A stretch of 64,000 nucleotides of DNA from the NCBI GenBank assembly GCA_029582165.1, contig CM055888.1, positions 15,671,501 through 15,735,500 of the forward strand, written 5' to 3'. The stretch is from Portulaca oleracea. Its lineage: Eukaryota > Streptophyta > Magnoliopsida > Caryophyllales > Portulacaceae. Below, one piece after another: positions 10,961 through 22,479 of this stretch. Below the pieces are notes generated by a model. That model did no database searches, had not been told where the DNA came from, and saw only the letters and a list, made by a program, of their open reading frames with translations. The first letter of the stretch is position 1. Each line of letters starts with the position of its first letter. Both the position numbers and the translations under genes were made by a program.

Positions 10961-12100
10961 TTGAAATAACCCTAGAGGGGGGTGAATAGGGTTGTATAAA
11001 AATTCTCCACTTAATCAACACAAGAACGTTAATAGCACTTATATATTTAAATAATACTTCTTTATTGATAAACTTAAAGTGCTAGAAAATAGAGGATGTT
11101 ACAAACTCGGCACTGTCAAGGACTGTGAGGTCCTCAACAGATGCTTACAAGGGCAGAAGATTCAGGAAGAACTTCTGCAGCAGTGGCCTCACAATTGAGG
11201 CGGGAAGAATGGCTTGAACTCACTAAAGTGAGGTCACTTCACTTTAGTTACACGACTCTGAGGTCCTCACCAGAACATACCTTCTGGTTACACAACTCAC
11301 TACTCACAACCAAGTAGCTACACTCGGAATTTTCTATCACAAAATTCCTACACACGATTTATCTTGCTTGGAATCGTTATTTTGAGAGAGGAGGACAGCC
11401 AAGCTTTATATAGATGCTTGAGGTTCCAATATAACAGCTACTTTGAAGTTTCCTTAACTCTTGATCATTTCCATCTTTGTGTTGATCTTCTAATCTTGAT
11501 TCTTTAGGATCTTTATGTTTGCTGTCCAGATATGCTTGATCATTATATATGCTTGATCCTTTCCATCTTTGTGTTGATCTTCTAATCTTGATTCTTTAGG
11601 ATCTTTAAGCTTGCCATTTTGTAATGATCTTCTCCAAAGATATATATCACAATTAGTAGATATTATTCTGGACATATGCTGGAAATATTTTAGAGATATT
11701 CAGGATACTTCCCTAAATTTGCTGGATATGGTGAGGTCCTCAGAGTAGCGTTGAGATTCTTCAGATTCTTTCCTTCTTTGTTTGATCCTCAATCTTCATT
11801 TATTCGGCAACTACCTCTTTCCTTTGATTTGGATCTTTGCAATAATATAAAATCAGTTAGGGCTCATGTAAGATATATAAATACTAGAGAAGATATGGAA
11901 TATTCATATTATGGAAACTTCCCTAATTTTATATCTTCAAGGTTTGTCTTTCAATCAAAATCACGTCAGCAGCTGTGGAGGTCCTCAGAATAGTGGAGGT
12001 CCTCAAAGCAGTGGAGGTCCTTGGAATGGAGTAGGGGTTTCTTCAAATCTCCATAAGCAAAACACAATCAATCAAAATGACAATATAAATTAGATATAAA
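10961..12100. repeat. Unclassified repeat region with TGAGGTCCTCA motifs
   Basis: The region starts with an inverted AACCCT/AGGGTT pair at 10967-10992 around AGAGGGGGGTGAAT, a motif I recall as common at plant retroelement borders. It contains TGAGGTCCTCA at 11126-11136, 11259-11269 and 11732-11742, and close variants at 11977-11987, 11995-12005 and 12013-12021, the last three in an 18-bp tandem run. No coding domain is seen. A non-autonomous element or old LTR is the best guess. Confidence 0.5.
11461..11613. repeat. Direct repeat, about 63-bp unit at 90-bp period
   Basis: The units at 11461-11523 and 11551-11613 are nearly identical. Both contain CCATCTTTGTGTTGATCTTC followed by TAATCTTGATTCTTTAGG. 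Between them lies a short TATGCTTGATCATTATA spacer. This is a two-copy tandem duplication inside the unclassified repeat region. Confidence 0.85.
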
Positions 12101-12779
12101 ATTAATTACATCAGAGTTTTTTTCTTACTTAATGGCCATCCTACTAAATTAGATAAACTAGCTAATGTTATTTGTATGGCCCACCTTGTCCGATGTGGCA
12201 TATATTACATACATTATACAAGTCGCTCATGCATGACTTAACTTTTAATATATTACTTAGATGTTTAGTTGGCTTTCGTGTCTCTCCACATTTGGTATAG
12301 CTTGAAATGTTTTTTCTTGTAATAATTAGAGATGTTACTATCTTTTTTGATATATTTATTTTTGAGATAGAACCATATATTTTCTTCCCTTTGTTATAAT
12401 TTCAGTAGAAGTCTTTTAAAAAAAGGACAATTAAATTTATGTAATATATAAAGCTAGCAAAAGAGCCTTATCGAATGTAAATTTTACTTTGCCCAATTTA
12501 CCTCTTGCCATTGATAAATTATTAGGATAGAATAGTAATTACAATATTTTTTATTTGCTGCAAAATAGTTATCAAAGAAATTATTACATACAAGATTTAA
12601 ACCTCTAATGCGAAGGAAAACCCTCCACCTTCTATATCACTAGACCACCATATATTTTAGTTAGTGTTTTTTATATATATATGTATATTCTCAATTTCTC
12701 TTTTACATTAAAAATAATATTTTACTTCTTTTTTTTTTTTTTGCTTTTTTTGGTATATATTTTCCTTTTAATTTACATT

Positions 12780-12780
12780 C

Positions 12781-12819
<39 letters not shown>
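12780..12819. repeat. (ATT)n microsatellite
   Basis: About 13 uninterrupted ATT units. ORFs across it on both strands translate to runs of a single residue and are not genes. Confidence 0.95.
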
Positions 12820-12944
12820 AAGTTTTGATTCGCACACATTGTGTGCATCGATTGTTATATTTATTTTATTTTGTATGTGTATATACACGCAATAAATAAA
12901 TAAATTTAAAAATCGATACACGCAATGCGTGTGAATCAAAACTT
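12819..12944. repeat. Imperfect hairpin of about 126 bp
   Basis: AAGTTTTGATTCGCACACA at the left is mirrored by the complement of TGCGTGTGAATCAAAACTT at the right, and the arms continue to ATCGAT on both sides. The centre is AT-rich. It may be a small MITE or a hairpin-forming remnant. No target-site duplication was identified. Confidence 0.65.
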
Positions 12945-12960
12945 ATATATATAAATGAAA

Positions 12961-13730
12961 AACAATTACATCCAATAAATTACTTGAATCTACTTTAAGT
13001 AAAATAATTATGAATAACAAAAGATTATTCTAATTTGAACGAATTTAATAAAACAAAAGAAAATGAACAATGTATCAATAAGAATATTAATAATGTACAC
13101 AGAATTGAAAATATACTTTAATACACGTTACTATACACATCGACTCTTTCACCGGCCCTGCATATTGATCATACTAGGTAACTCATGAATGTATGTCAAC
13201 ACAATATCCTTGAGACAGTATTTTTTTCGGTGTTTCTCCTTCTTGACAGACGTGTGTATTTGAGCTTACAATATTGATGATGTCATGCAAATAACTATTT
13301 GATTTCTATTTGTAACTAGCGTATACCAAATGATGAATGTACATCTTATTTTAACGTAACCTTTTCATTAACATACATGCATCCATACTTTCTACTACAC
13401 CGATCGAGCTACACCCTATATTGCCCAATTTTACATTTTTTACATAATTTCTCCAAAATTTAAAACACACTCAATTTACACACTACCTTTATCCACTAAA
13501 TTCTATCAAACATTACCTAACCTTACCCGACCATACTTTACCTTACTTTACCCTATCCTTCAAGAGAATAGAGTTGAACAATTAATATTACAATATAGTC
13601 TAAGTGTTGAAAGATCCATTTTTCGGGAACTTTTGCCCACCCTAGCTAGTTGGTGGATTACTTGTTGCTTTTTTGCTGGTTCCTAATTATTGATGTTGTA
13701 ATTTGTTTGATATATTTTTTTTTCAAACTG
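12961..13730. other. AT-rich intergenic DNA, nothing recognised
   Basis: No supported ORF, RNA gene or repeat was found. The stretch at 13400-13560 is a C/A/T-rich, purine-poor tract without clear periodicity. Confidence 0.5.
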
Positions 13731-13935
13731 TGTATGTAATAGATAAATCTCATAGTATAGCGGAGATAAATGAGAGAAGGCTAATATAGTTGATCTAGTT
13801 GATTTTAGTAAATGCTAGGAGAGAACTGCAACTCTATGTATAGACTATAGGGAAAGAGGAGAAGAATTATAACAAACTCAATAACAACCTTCTAACCATT
13901 AATATAACAACTATAGTAGACTATACTTTATAACA
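13731..13935 (-). mobile_element. Probable copia 3' LTR, minus strand
   Basis: On the minus strand the copia RNase H end is followed by CATCTTGAGGAC, a polypurine-like tract, then TGTTATAAAGTATAG, ending near ...TTTATCTATTACATACA. This gives about 205 bp, a usual size for this kind of copia LTR. There is no second copy to confirm it. Confidence 0.4.
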
Positions 13936-16140
13936 GTCCTCAAGATGGATTGGGAGCAACTTTGACCAAACCAAACCTTGAAGACAACAAGTTATGTTCA
14001 TATTCTCCTAGAGGCTTTGTCTTTATTTCTGCTAGTTGGTTATTTGTGAAAATGTGAGCTGTTTGAATCAGACATTCTTGGATTTTATCTTTGATGTGAT
14101 GAAAAACAATGCAAATATGATTTGTTCTCTCGTGGAACGTAGAGTTTGCTAAAATATGATGAACAACTTTATTATCACCGTATAATGTTGATAGGAACAA
14201 CAAGAAAAATATGAAAAATTAGCAAGTGATTGAGAATTTCATTCAACTTTTGATGTATTAGTAGACATAGCTCGATATTATGCCTCTGCTAGTGATTTAG
14301 AATCAATCTTCTATCTCTTAGTCTTCCATGAAATCAAAGAATCACTAAGGAAGATACAATATCTTGTGAGGGATCGAGCAGTGAATTGACAACTTTCTCG
14401 GTTAGCATCCGCGTAAGCAGTGACTTGCAAATTAAAGAGTTGTTAATTTTATAAAATATCTTGTTGATGGTTCCTTGTAGATATGAGAACATGAAGTGCT
14501 ACATCAAAAGTTAAATATCATAGCTTATGCTAGGCCTTGTTAGAGTAAGATATAAAAGTCTGCCTATTTTTCTTTTGTACAAAAAGAGGTTTCCAGTGTC
14601 TAAAGAAAGTTTCAGACCACGAGGGAGAGGAAATTTTGTAGGCTTGGAAGTAGTTAACCCTAAATCGACAAACATGTTTGAAATTAACTTCCTTTGATTG
14701 AGAAATGTGCCTTGTGAATATCTTACTATTTCTAGTCCAGGAAAATATTTGGCAAACCTCAGATCTTTAATTGTGAAATAATGTAAGGACTATTTAAGAC
14801 CAAATATTCCTTGAGAGTCATCTCTTGTGAGTAGATCATTCATATATATTAACACATAGATGTATGGATCCTTTAGAGATAACCTGAGAACAAAAGGGAA
14901 TAATAACTCCATGACTGAAGAAAACCTTATTGTTGAAGAAACTTTGTTAACCCAAGATTCCATTTTCTTGAAGCTTGTTTCAATCCATAAAGGAGCTAAT
15001 GTATTTGCAAACTTGACCTAGTGCTGCCTTATGGTAGCCTTGTGCCAGAGCGGTATATACTTCTTCATCAATATAGCCCTGAAGGATTGTATTATTAATG
15101 TCTAGACGGTGTAATCCTAAGATCGTGCAGTGGCTTAAGCAATAAATGACCTAACAATACCGTACCAAGCTTAGTAACCGGGGAAAAATTATGCTTGTAG
15201 TCCTTATCTTTGACTTGTAAAAACCCTCTAATGACAAGCCTCACTTTATATGTACGTAGGAAATATGGTTAAGTGTGGTTTAAGAGGATTGAAATGACTA
15301 CTTATACCACCAAGGTGCACTTTTCTTTTAGGAAGTTCATCCGTTGGAAATTCCTCAGTTAAGTATGCTTGGTTAGAAGTAGTCTCAGGATGGAAAAGTT
15401 TTCTCAAACAACGTGTGAGTGAGGAAAAAACACGCTGAGAGGACTCGTGGTGATTTGTGGGGACAGTCGTTGATCCTTGAAGCAGTTATTGATAACGTTT
15501 GTAGCCTGAGAGTTGTTGGGACGTTACATATGGTATCAGAGTTGACTTGCGACCCGTGAGCTGAGCCAATGAATGGGAGATGCATGAAAAGTCACCTAGC
15601 AGTGCAAGGATTCTGGATCGGATTGAGGCACAATGAGGACGTTGTGCTCTTAAGTGGAGGTGATTGTAGCACCCCAGGAAATATGGTTAAGTGTGACTTA
15701 AAAGGATTGAAATGACTACTTATACCACTAAGGTGTACCTTTCTATCAGGAAATTCATCCGTTAGGAACTCCTCAGTTATGCATGCTTGGCTGGGAGTAC
15801 TCTCAGGATGGGCGACATCTTGGGAAGTTTCTCAAGCAGCGTGGAAGTGAGGACAAAGCACACTGGGAAGACTCGTGGTGATTTGTAGGGCCATGCGTCA
15901 ATCCTTTAATCACTTATCGATAATGTCCGCGGCCCAGGAGGAGCTAGGGCGTTACATTATATCTCTCAGGAGCCATCTAGTCTAAATTTAACTTTATGAA
16001 CCCACTTTGAAGTGAGTACTTGTTTGCTTGGTAAGTTCCCATACTGCATTGGATTATAGTGCTAGAAGCTCTTTATCCATTGTTGCCGCCCCACTAATGG
16101 TGTTTTTGGGCTTGTGAAAAGGAGGTGAGTTCATGTGTGA
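13936..16140 (-). pseudogene. Ty1-copia pol relic, minus strand, interrupted by a TRIM element
   Basis: Read on the minus strand from right to left, decayed copia pol can be followed: MDKELLALNHNAVWELTK near 16080, the RT start interrupted at 15961, GFLQVKDKDYKHNFSPVTK near 15200, the LDINN-LQGYIDEEVY region near 15090, a YVDD-like motif decayed to YMND near 14840, and the RNase H tail at 14203-13940 with LYGDNKVVHHI and FHERTNHI. Many stops and frameshifts are present. The coding trace continues on both sides of the TRIM at 15251-15956, which shows the TRIM inserted later. Sequence at 16141-16450 may be further upstream pol but is not recognisable. Confidence 0.75.
15251..15956 (+). mobile_element. 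Complete TRIM-like LTR element, 706 bp
   Basis: Two similar LTRs (15251-15528, 278 bp; 15665-15956, 292 bp) start TGTA and end CGTTACA. They flank a 136-bp centre. That centre starts with TA and then TGGTATCAGAG (15531-15541), an initiator-tRNA-Met PBS, and ends with the purine-rich AAGTGGAGGTGAT just before the second LTR. A perfect 5-bp target-site duplication TTATA flanks it (15246-15250 and 15957-15961). It encodes no protein and must depend on enzymes from another element. The orientation is given by PBS and polypurine tract. The LTRs differ by a small indel and scattered substitutions, so it is not very recent. Confidence 0.85.
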
Positions 16141-16449
16141 AGAACTACAACCAAGGAAGACACAAATGAATTAAATAAATGATAAAAACATCAAGAGTAA
16201 ATAAAGGGTGTTTCACATGAGAAGTGAAACTGTGAGACTAAGATGAAGTGCACTGCTACTGGTTCTTGACAGGTTAATCATAAGCTTGTAATCAAGTTGG
16301 TGGATGTCTAGTTCTAGTTGATTTTCTAGTAGGAACAACATTCTCAACAATAGTGTTAACCCAGGAGTTTAAAATGTCCAAATCATGTTCAAGCCTGCAC
16401 CTTCTTCTTTTTCTTATTTTTCTTTGTCATCGTATCAGTTGTAATGTCC

Positions 16450-17691
16450 TCAGCTAAGACATCAACAACTTTAGCTTAACCCACATAAATATAGACAAGA
16501 AACTCATCTACACCCAATAGCCAAAGCATCTTGCACCCTATAACCAAAACATTTTGTATCTCTTCGAAACCTTTCGTGATATTTGACAAGTTGCTAGCAA
16601 ATGATTTGTTGTTTCTTTGTCCTAACCATAAAGCACACAATTCCACCTTCCAATCCACCATTTTTCCAACTCAACAAAACTTCTTTATTTCTCAGTTTAG
16701 CTGATCCCACACTATTTATCTATCAAGTTGATCATTTGGGGTGTACAAGAAATAAATTGCCCACTTAAAGTCTTCTTTGGGCGAATGGAAAATTACCCCA
16801 TCACTTCCTAACATCAGCTTGATCAAAGCTCGAATGCTTTGTTTATTAGGGTGTTAATGTCCTTCTTTCTCTAAACTTCTACACCCTTGATATTCCAAGT
16901 GGTAACTTTCAGTTGCCTATTCTTCTCCTTCTTGTAATTCTTTTTTGTCTTCCTTTCTTATTGGATTTCCTCAGCCAAGTTGTCTATTGCCTTCACTCGG
17001 TTACCAAAAACTTTACTCCAAGTATATTCCCAAATTGAATAGCCTCATTTTCACTCTCCTCAATGTTTCTTAAATTTACGAAGTTATCCCGTTGAGTTTC
17101 AGATTGTGCATCACCTCTTTCACTGGCTATTGACACATTTTGGTTAGGCTCCTCCAATGTTGTGTCTTGGCCGACTGCCCTATTCTCAAAACCTGCGGGT
17201 GGTTGTGTCGATATAGTATTATTGTGACATCCTAGGGAGTTTTTATTGCCACTTCCTAAGAAATCATTTCCTAGGATAGCTTCTTTATGAAGCACAACTT
17301 TTTTCGCCAAACTTTTATAGCCCTTGCTAATTCTTCAAGTCCTCCAAAACTTCTTGTCCTTCCCCTACTTCATTAAAGTTAATATCTTGATCACCTTAGA
17401 TCTTCTCATTCTAAGTTGAATCAATGTTGTCTTCTCGATTTTGGTTTGGTATAACCTCATTAACTCCTTTGCTTTGGTTTTGTTGCATTCAACATCCTTC
17501 GAGGCTCTTTTCTTGGTTGTTGTTATTCCTGCTACCCCTCCCCTTCCACCTGAATTTTGAAATCCAATGTCTCTTCAACTATCTCCGTGTCCACTTGCTC
17601 CTCCTCATCATTCTGATCACTACCCATGAATGAAGGTATGATTCCGCATGTTCCTTTTCATGGTTGTTACCATTATGGACCTCAAACTCAC
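16450..17691 (-). pseudogene. L1-type LINE relic: ORF1 C-terminal region and start of the endonuclease
   Basis: Read on the minus strand, an open stretch at 17310-16993 (105 aa, Ser/Asn/Glu-rich) resembles the low-complexity C-terminal part of plant L1 ORF1. Just downstream, near 16890, the translation gives TTWNIKG, the start of the L1 apurinic endonuclease, followed by a degraded region including a YTPNDQLDR-like segment near 16730. ORF2 is riddled with stops and RT is not found. The LINE is split: its upstream ORF1 sequence continues at 25134-25307, past the LTR element at 17692-25133. Confidence 0.5.
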
Positions 17692-18645
17692 TGTAGGAGG
17701 TAAAAAATTGTCGGCAAATCAGAAAATTACACGTGGAAAATAAATTAAATTTATTTGGCTAATTATTGTCCGCCACGTGTGAAATTAATTACGACGGTCC
17801 ATTTAATTAAATTTTAAATGGAAATGTACCCTGGCCAATACCATCGTGACACGTGTCAATTATGATGCAGAAAATCATAATTATTTCTTTATTTAAAAAT
17901 TAAAGGAATAATTATTAATTTGGGCCTAAGCCCAAAGCCGACTCAAACCCTAGGCAACCCTAGGCCTCCAGAGCCTATAAATAGGGGTCTTCTTCCTCAT
18001 TTTCAACAGACACTGCAGGCTACCCCGACGGCATTCGGCATTTTGCACTCCAGAGGCTTCAGAAGATCAAACTGCCAGCAGTCTCCAGCTACCAAGCGCC
18101 AAGGATCAAAGTCTGCAAAAGCTCAAGATCGAGTCTCCAAGCCTCTACCGCGTCAAGATCAAGAACTGCTTCAGAGTTCTTCACCAAGACCTGCAAAGCC
18201 TTCAGAAGATTGAACTACAAGCGACCTACAGCTACCAAGCGCCAAGGACCAACGTCTTCTAGTTCGACAGCTTCTGTTCTTCACATCAAAGACTGCAGCC
18301 ATCTTCTTCGTTTGGTTCATCGATCGAGATCAAGCACTTAAGCCCTCGCATCCAAGAACCTAAAGAACGACTGTTCAAGACCTTCAGCTATCAAGCAAGG
18401 ATCAACGTTCAAGACCTTCAGCTCAAGAATTGCTACAAGAGTTCTTCAGCTAGACCTGCGTTTGAGATCGAGATCAAGCGTCCGCGCCCTCGGCTCACCC
18501 AAATTTCAGGAGATCGAATCAGAGGACTACTTTATTGTATTTAATACAGAGATTGTACCCGCTTACATTCAAATATTAATACAAATTAATTTGTTTCTCA
18601 TATTTCTTGTCTTTATTTATTTCAGGCTCGAAATTTGTGTTTACA
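17692..18645 (+). mobile_element. 5' LTR of the gag-only element
   Basis: It begins TGTAGGAGG and ends TGTTTACA. A probable TATA box, CCTATAAATAGGGG, is at about 17976, and GGGCCTAAGCCC lies about 50 bp before it, so transcription should start near 18005. The first base of the matching 3' LTR is A instead of T, which breaks the usual TG start there. Confidence 0.9.
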
Positions 18646-18648
18646 AAT

Positions 18649-18667
18649 TTGGCACGCTCGATGGGAC
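18649..18667 (+). other. Probable primer binding site
   Basis: TTTGGCACGCTCGATGGGA lies three bases after the LTR end, the expected PBS position. The cognate tRNA was not identified with certainty. The ATG inside it (18661) is unlikely to be the gag start. Confidence 0.55.
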
Positions 18668-18714
18668 ATCTCTGTCTCTCATCTCTTTCTCCAAGAAGTG
18701 AAATTCGACCTTCG

Positions 18715-20238
18715 ATGGCTGTTAACATGGAAGCAAAGATAGCTGAACTTGAGGCTATGTTAAACAGGCTCATCATGGAAAGTGAAGTGAAAGACAAGAA
18801 GATCAGCGAACCAAATGAGCAGATCGCAAAACTGATGAAAAAGATAGAGAAGCGCTCGTGTCAAGAATCCGATGAAGATTCTGACAAAGAGGAATCTGAC
18901 AAAGAGTCTTCCAAAGGAGATGGCGATGGGGAAGACAAGAAGAGTGACTCATCTTCAAAATCACTGACTGTGGAGCAAATTCAAAACTTGGTGGCAAATG
19001 CAGTGCGTGCTCAACTCGGAGAGAGATCAAACAAGACCCACTTGTACATGAAGCCATACACGAAGAGGATCGACGCTCTTCGAATGCCACAAGGATATCA
19101 ACCACCAAAGTTTAATCAATGTGATGGGAAGGGTAATCCTAAGCAGCACGTCGCTCACTTCATCGAAACTTGTAGTAATGTTGGCACAGAAGGAGATCGA
19201 TTGGTGAAACAGTTTGTTCGCTCCTTGAAGGGGATCGCATTCGACTGGTATACGGATTTAGAGCCTGAATCTATTAATAGTTGGGAGCAAATGAAGCAAG
19301 AGTTTCTCAACAGGTTCTATTGCGCTCAACGAGTCGTCAATATGACGGAGCTGACAAACACTAAACAGTGGGAGGGTGAGCCAGTACTTGACTGTATCCA
19401 TCGTTGGAGGGCTCTTAGTCTTGAATGCAAGGATCGCCTCACCGAAGCTTCAGCTGTCGATATGTGCGCTCAAGGTATGCAATGGGATTTGCTCTACGTC
19501 CTCAAGATGGTCAAGCCGAAATCCTTTCAAGAGTTGGCAACTAAGGCGTATGATATGGAGATAACCATAGCAAGTCGACGGGGAAGGTCTTCATCTGCAT
19601 TTGAATCAAGGAACGGAGCTAATGGGTATAAGAAGAATGACAAGTGGCCAAAGACTTCAAAAGAGGAGTCCATGGCTATTTCAATGTGTGAAGCAGTAAG
19701 AATCTCTGCTAAACCTAAACCTAAAAGGGAGAAATTCACTTCCTCAAAAGAAGCCGAAAGGAAGCGTCCTACACTGAAGGAGCTTCAAGACAAGAAGTAC
19801 CCGTTTCCAGACTCAGATTTATCAGGAATGCTCGATGACTTGCTAGAGACAGGAGTTATTGAACTCCCACAACCAAAGAGGCCAGAAGAAGCGGGAAGAA
19901 CTTATGATCCAAGATATTGTCGCTATCATAGGGTAGTTAGTCACCCTCTTGAGAAGTGTATCACGCTCAAGGAGCGAATCATGAGGCTAGCTGAGGAGGG
20001 GAAAATAATATTGGACTTGGATGATAACGTCGAAGCCAATTATGTTTCAGCACATCCAATTCCAGCAAGGAGAAACAAATTCTTGATGATTCAGTTTGGC
20101 TGCCAAAAACCAGTTCCTCTTGCTGTACTAATCCAGGCCTCTCAAGATGAACAAAAGCAAGTTTCGGAAGCTTTTGGTGAAGACGAACGGTGGAGCTCGG
20201 TGGCTCGAAATAAGACTAGGGGCAAAGGGAAGTTCTAA
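18715..20238 (+). CDS. Gag-like protein of the non-autonomous LTR element
   Basis: This encodes a 507-residue gag from ATG 18715; upstream in-frame ATGs at 18607 (inside the LTR) and 18661 (inside the PBS) are less likely. In order it has a short coiled coil (AKIAELEAMLNRL), an acidic Ser/Asp/Glu stretch, and the capsid-like gag domain with KPYTKRIDALRMPQGYQPPK, HVAHFIETCSNVG, FVRSLKGIAFDWYTDLE and FLNRFY. It ends with a block containing DPRYCRYHRVVSHPLEKC. This arrangement is common in Tat-related plant elements. A single frameshift near 20230 separates it from the next coding part; the second frame is open back to before 20235. It is otherwise intact, so it may still make capsid protein. 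Confidence 0.8.
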   Translation: MAVNMEAKIAELEAMLNRLIMESEVKDKKISEPNEQIAKLMKKIEKRSCQESDEDSDKEESDKESSKGDGDGEDKKSDSSSKSLTVEQIQNLVANAVRAQLGERSNKTHLYMKPYTKRIDALRMPQGYQPPKFNQCDGKGNPKQHVAHFIETCSNVGTEGDRLVKQFVRSLKGIAFDWYTDLEPESINSWEQMKQEFLNRFYCAQRVVNMTELTNTKQWEGEPVLDCIHRWRALSLECKDRLTEASAVDMCAQGMQWDLLYVLKMVKPKSFQELATKAYDMEITIASRRGRSSSAFESRNGANGYKKNDKWPKTSKEESMAISMCEAVRISAKPKPKREKFTSSKEAERKRPTLKELQDKKYPFPDSDLSGMLDDLLETGVIELPQPKRPEEAGRTYDPRYCRYHRVVSHPLEKCITLKERIMRLAEEGKIILDLDDNVEANYVSAHPIPARRNKFLMIQFGCQKPVPLAVLIQASQDEQKQVSEAFGEDERWSSVARNKTRGKGKF

Positions 20239-20372
20239 CACCACCACCCCGAAGGCATCAAAGGAGAAGAAATAACTCGCAACCTTCGATAGAAAGGAAG
20301 ACGCTTGAAGTCATCAAGAAACAAGAAGTTGGTTCAACTGAGTCGCTTGAGCGAGGCCCTAGTGCTCCTGTC

Positions 20373-20909
20373 ATGCTAGAGGAATACTTTCCGAAGTACT
20401 TCTTTGGAGAAAATAATAATGTTGCAGTTGTGAACATGGTCTCCTGCTTCGAGATTAAAGAAGATGATAATGAAGGAATGGAGTATCAGCCTAAGCCAAA
20501 GCTCTCCATGTTTGATAGGTTGGGACGACCAGCTTCCCGCAAACAAGCATCTGTCTTTGAGCGAATAAGGTGTCCAGGAGAGCGCAAAGCCTCGGTCTTC
20601 TGTAGGATCAAGGATGGTTCAAGACCAAAGTCTTCTGTATTATCAAGGATCAAACAAGCTGAAGATGTGTCAAGCTCAACACCCCGCCAGGAACAGAGCT
20701 CCGCATTCAGCCGCCTTGGGGTCATCAACGAAGTTCAAAGCTCCATCCCATCTCGCATGAAGCGTTGTTCAACATTGGAGGTCAAGACTGAAGGATCCTT
20801 GAGAGTGAAGAGACGCACTGTGATTTTCACCGGTCATCAAAGCAAAAACAATGACGACGAAGAACTTGAGCAAGAGGAGACATTTTCTTCTTCCCAAATC
20901 AAAATCTAG
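20373..20909 (+). pseudogene. Continuation of the gag polyprotein after a frameshift
   Basis: It is a 178-residue open stretch with repeated short units of the form SxFxRI or SVFxRI (for example ASVFERIR and SSVLSRIK) and a basic end, SRMKR...LRVKRRTVIF. The same repeated unit is seen downstream of gag in related plant elements, where protease would follow. Here coding stops at 20909 and repeats begin. The frame is open upstream to about 20235, so the ATG at 20373 is probably not a real start. Confidence 0.6.
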
Positions 20910-21229
20910 GACAGTGAAGATGTAGCTCCCGAACAAGAGCCTAAACTGTTCATCAAAAAAAAAAAAAAGATTTCAACTTTAGTTCCTTTCATTTTCATCA
21001 TTGTAATACTCCTGTCCCCCAAGAGTATAAACTGTGTACGGCTAAATCAATAAATAAAATTTTCATTTATCCATCTTTAAATTTGAACTACGTTTGGCTT
21101 GATCCTTATGGATATCCTATCCCTTAAGGTACGTAGGCAGTTTGGGTCTAAACCCAAATACAGTCATACCCAAGAAAAAAATCCATCGCAGGTCACCAAA
21201 TTTTGAATACTTTCCTGGTCGACAAACTC
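20910..21229. other. Spacer between gag and the repeat arrays
   Basis: It holds an A13 run at about 20957 and AATCAATAAATAAAATTTTC near 21045, which could act as a polyadenylation region for a short gag transcript. The 85-codon ORF starting at 21142 is mostly translated repeat and is not supported. Confidence 0.4.
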
Positions 21230-21990
21230 CAAGACTTTCAAGTCATCAAACTTTAAGAACTTACAAGTCAACAAACTTCAAGACTCACAAGTCAAAGTTC
21301 AAGACTTTCAAGTCAAAGACTCTCAAGTCATCAAAGTTAAAGACTCCCAAGTCGAAATTGAAGACTTTCAAGTCAATGACTCCCAAGTCAATCAAATAAA
21401 AGACTTTCAAGTCAACAAATTTCAAGACTCTGAAGTTACCAAATTCACCGACTTCCAAGTCAACAAAAATTAAAGACTTCTAAGTCAGCAAAAATTCAAG
21501 ACTTTCAAATCAATAAATTTCAAGACTCTTAAGTCACCAGGTTCCTTGATTATCAAGTCAACAACAAGACAAAGACTTCCATGTCAGTCAAATCACGCAT
21601 CAACAAGTTTCTTGACTCCCAAGTCGATAAAATGAAAGACTTACAACTCAACCAAATTCAAATCAACAAAATGTTAAGACTAACAAATCAAGGAAAAAAA
21701 TCAGGACTCCCAAGTTAATATTCGAGATTTCCATGTCAACAATGCATACGACTCCCAAGTCAGCAAATCCAAAGACTTTCAAGTCAACAAACTTCAAGAC
21801 TCTTAAGTCATCAAACCTACCGACTTCCAAGTCACAAAAAATTGAAGACTTCCAAGCCAACCAAATTCCAGACTACCAAGTCGTCAAAATCAAATTTTAA
21901 AGACTTTTACGTCATCACAATGAACACTCTCAAGTCAAAAATACAAGAAATAGACCGACTTCCAAGTCATTATGATTGTAGCTTTTCAAG
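21230..21990 (+). repeat. Degenerate minisatellite, GACTTTCAAGTCAACAAA units
   Basis: About 30 degenerate copies of a 15-30 bp unit built on GACT-(T/C)-(T/C)CAAGTCA. AAGTC and GACTT are complementary, so each unit can form small hairpins. Inside the non-autonomous element, between gag and the second array. Confidence 0.9.
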
Positions 21991-22479
21991 TCACACCCTA
22001 GCTTGCTAAGATCTTCATGTCACTAGTATGCTTCAAGTCAACATTATCAACGAAATGCTCAGGACGGTTGACAACTTCCTTCAAGCATGCAACGTGGGGG
22101 CATCCTAGTCGTGTTGGTTGAATTCCGCTCCAAGACGACGCCATCTTCCTTCAAATCATCAGCGCACTCCTTTGGCTAAGTGGTAGACTCTTTCAAGCTG
22201 GCGATATCGATGTCTTGTTCAGGTCAATACTGGGGGCAAGTTAGTGCGCGATGTCCTCGTATCCTTCCATGACGCTCACACCCAAGAAAATGTTTAGCTG
22301 ACTTGTCATGGATTTTCATAAGAAAGTCTGGTGGCTCATCATGATTCGATAGAGAATTCAAGTCCTGTCTTCATAACCTGTAGACGGCAGAAAGTCCATG
22401 AGTAGTAAGCCAGGCGCTGACTCCGTCGACTCAAACCGTACTGACGTCTTTGAGAGAGTTATCTATGACAACTTTACGC

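Noticed and set aside
12681..12939. Small membrane-protein-like ORFs on both strands
   Set aside because: They span the (ATT)n run and a T-rich tract. Hydrophobic residues come from low-complexity DNA.
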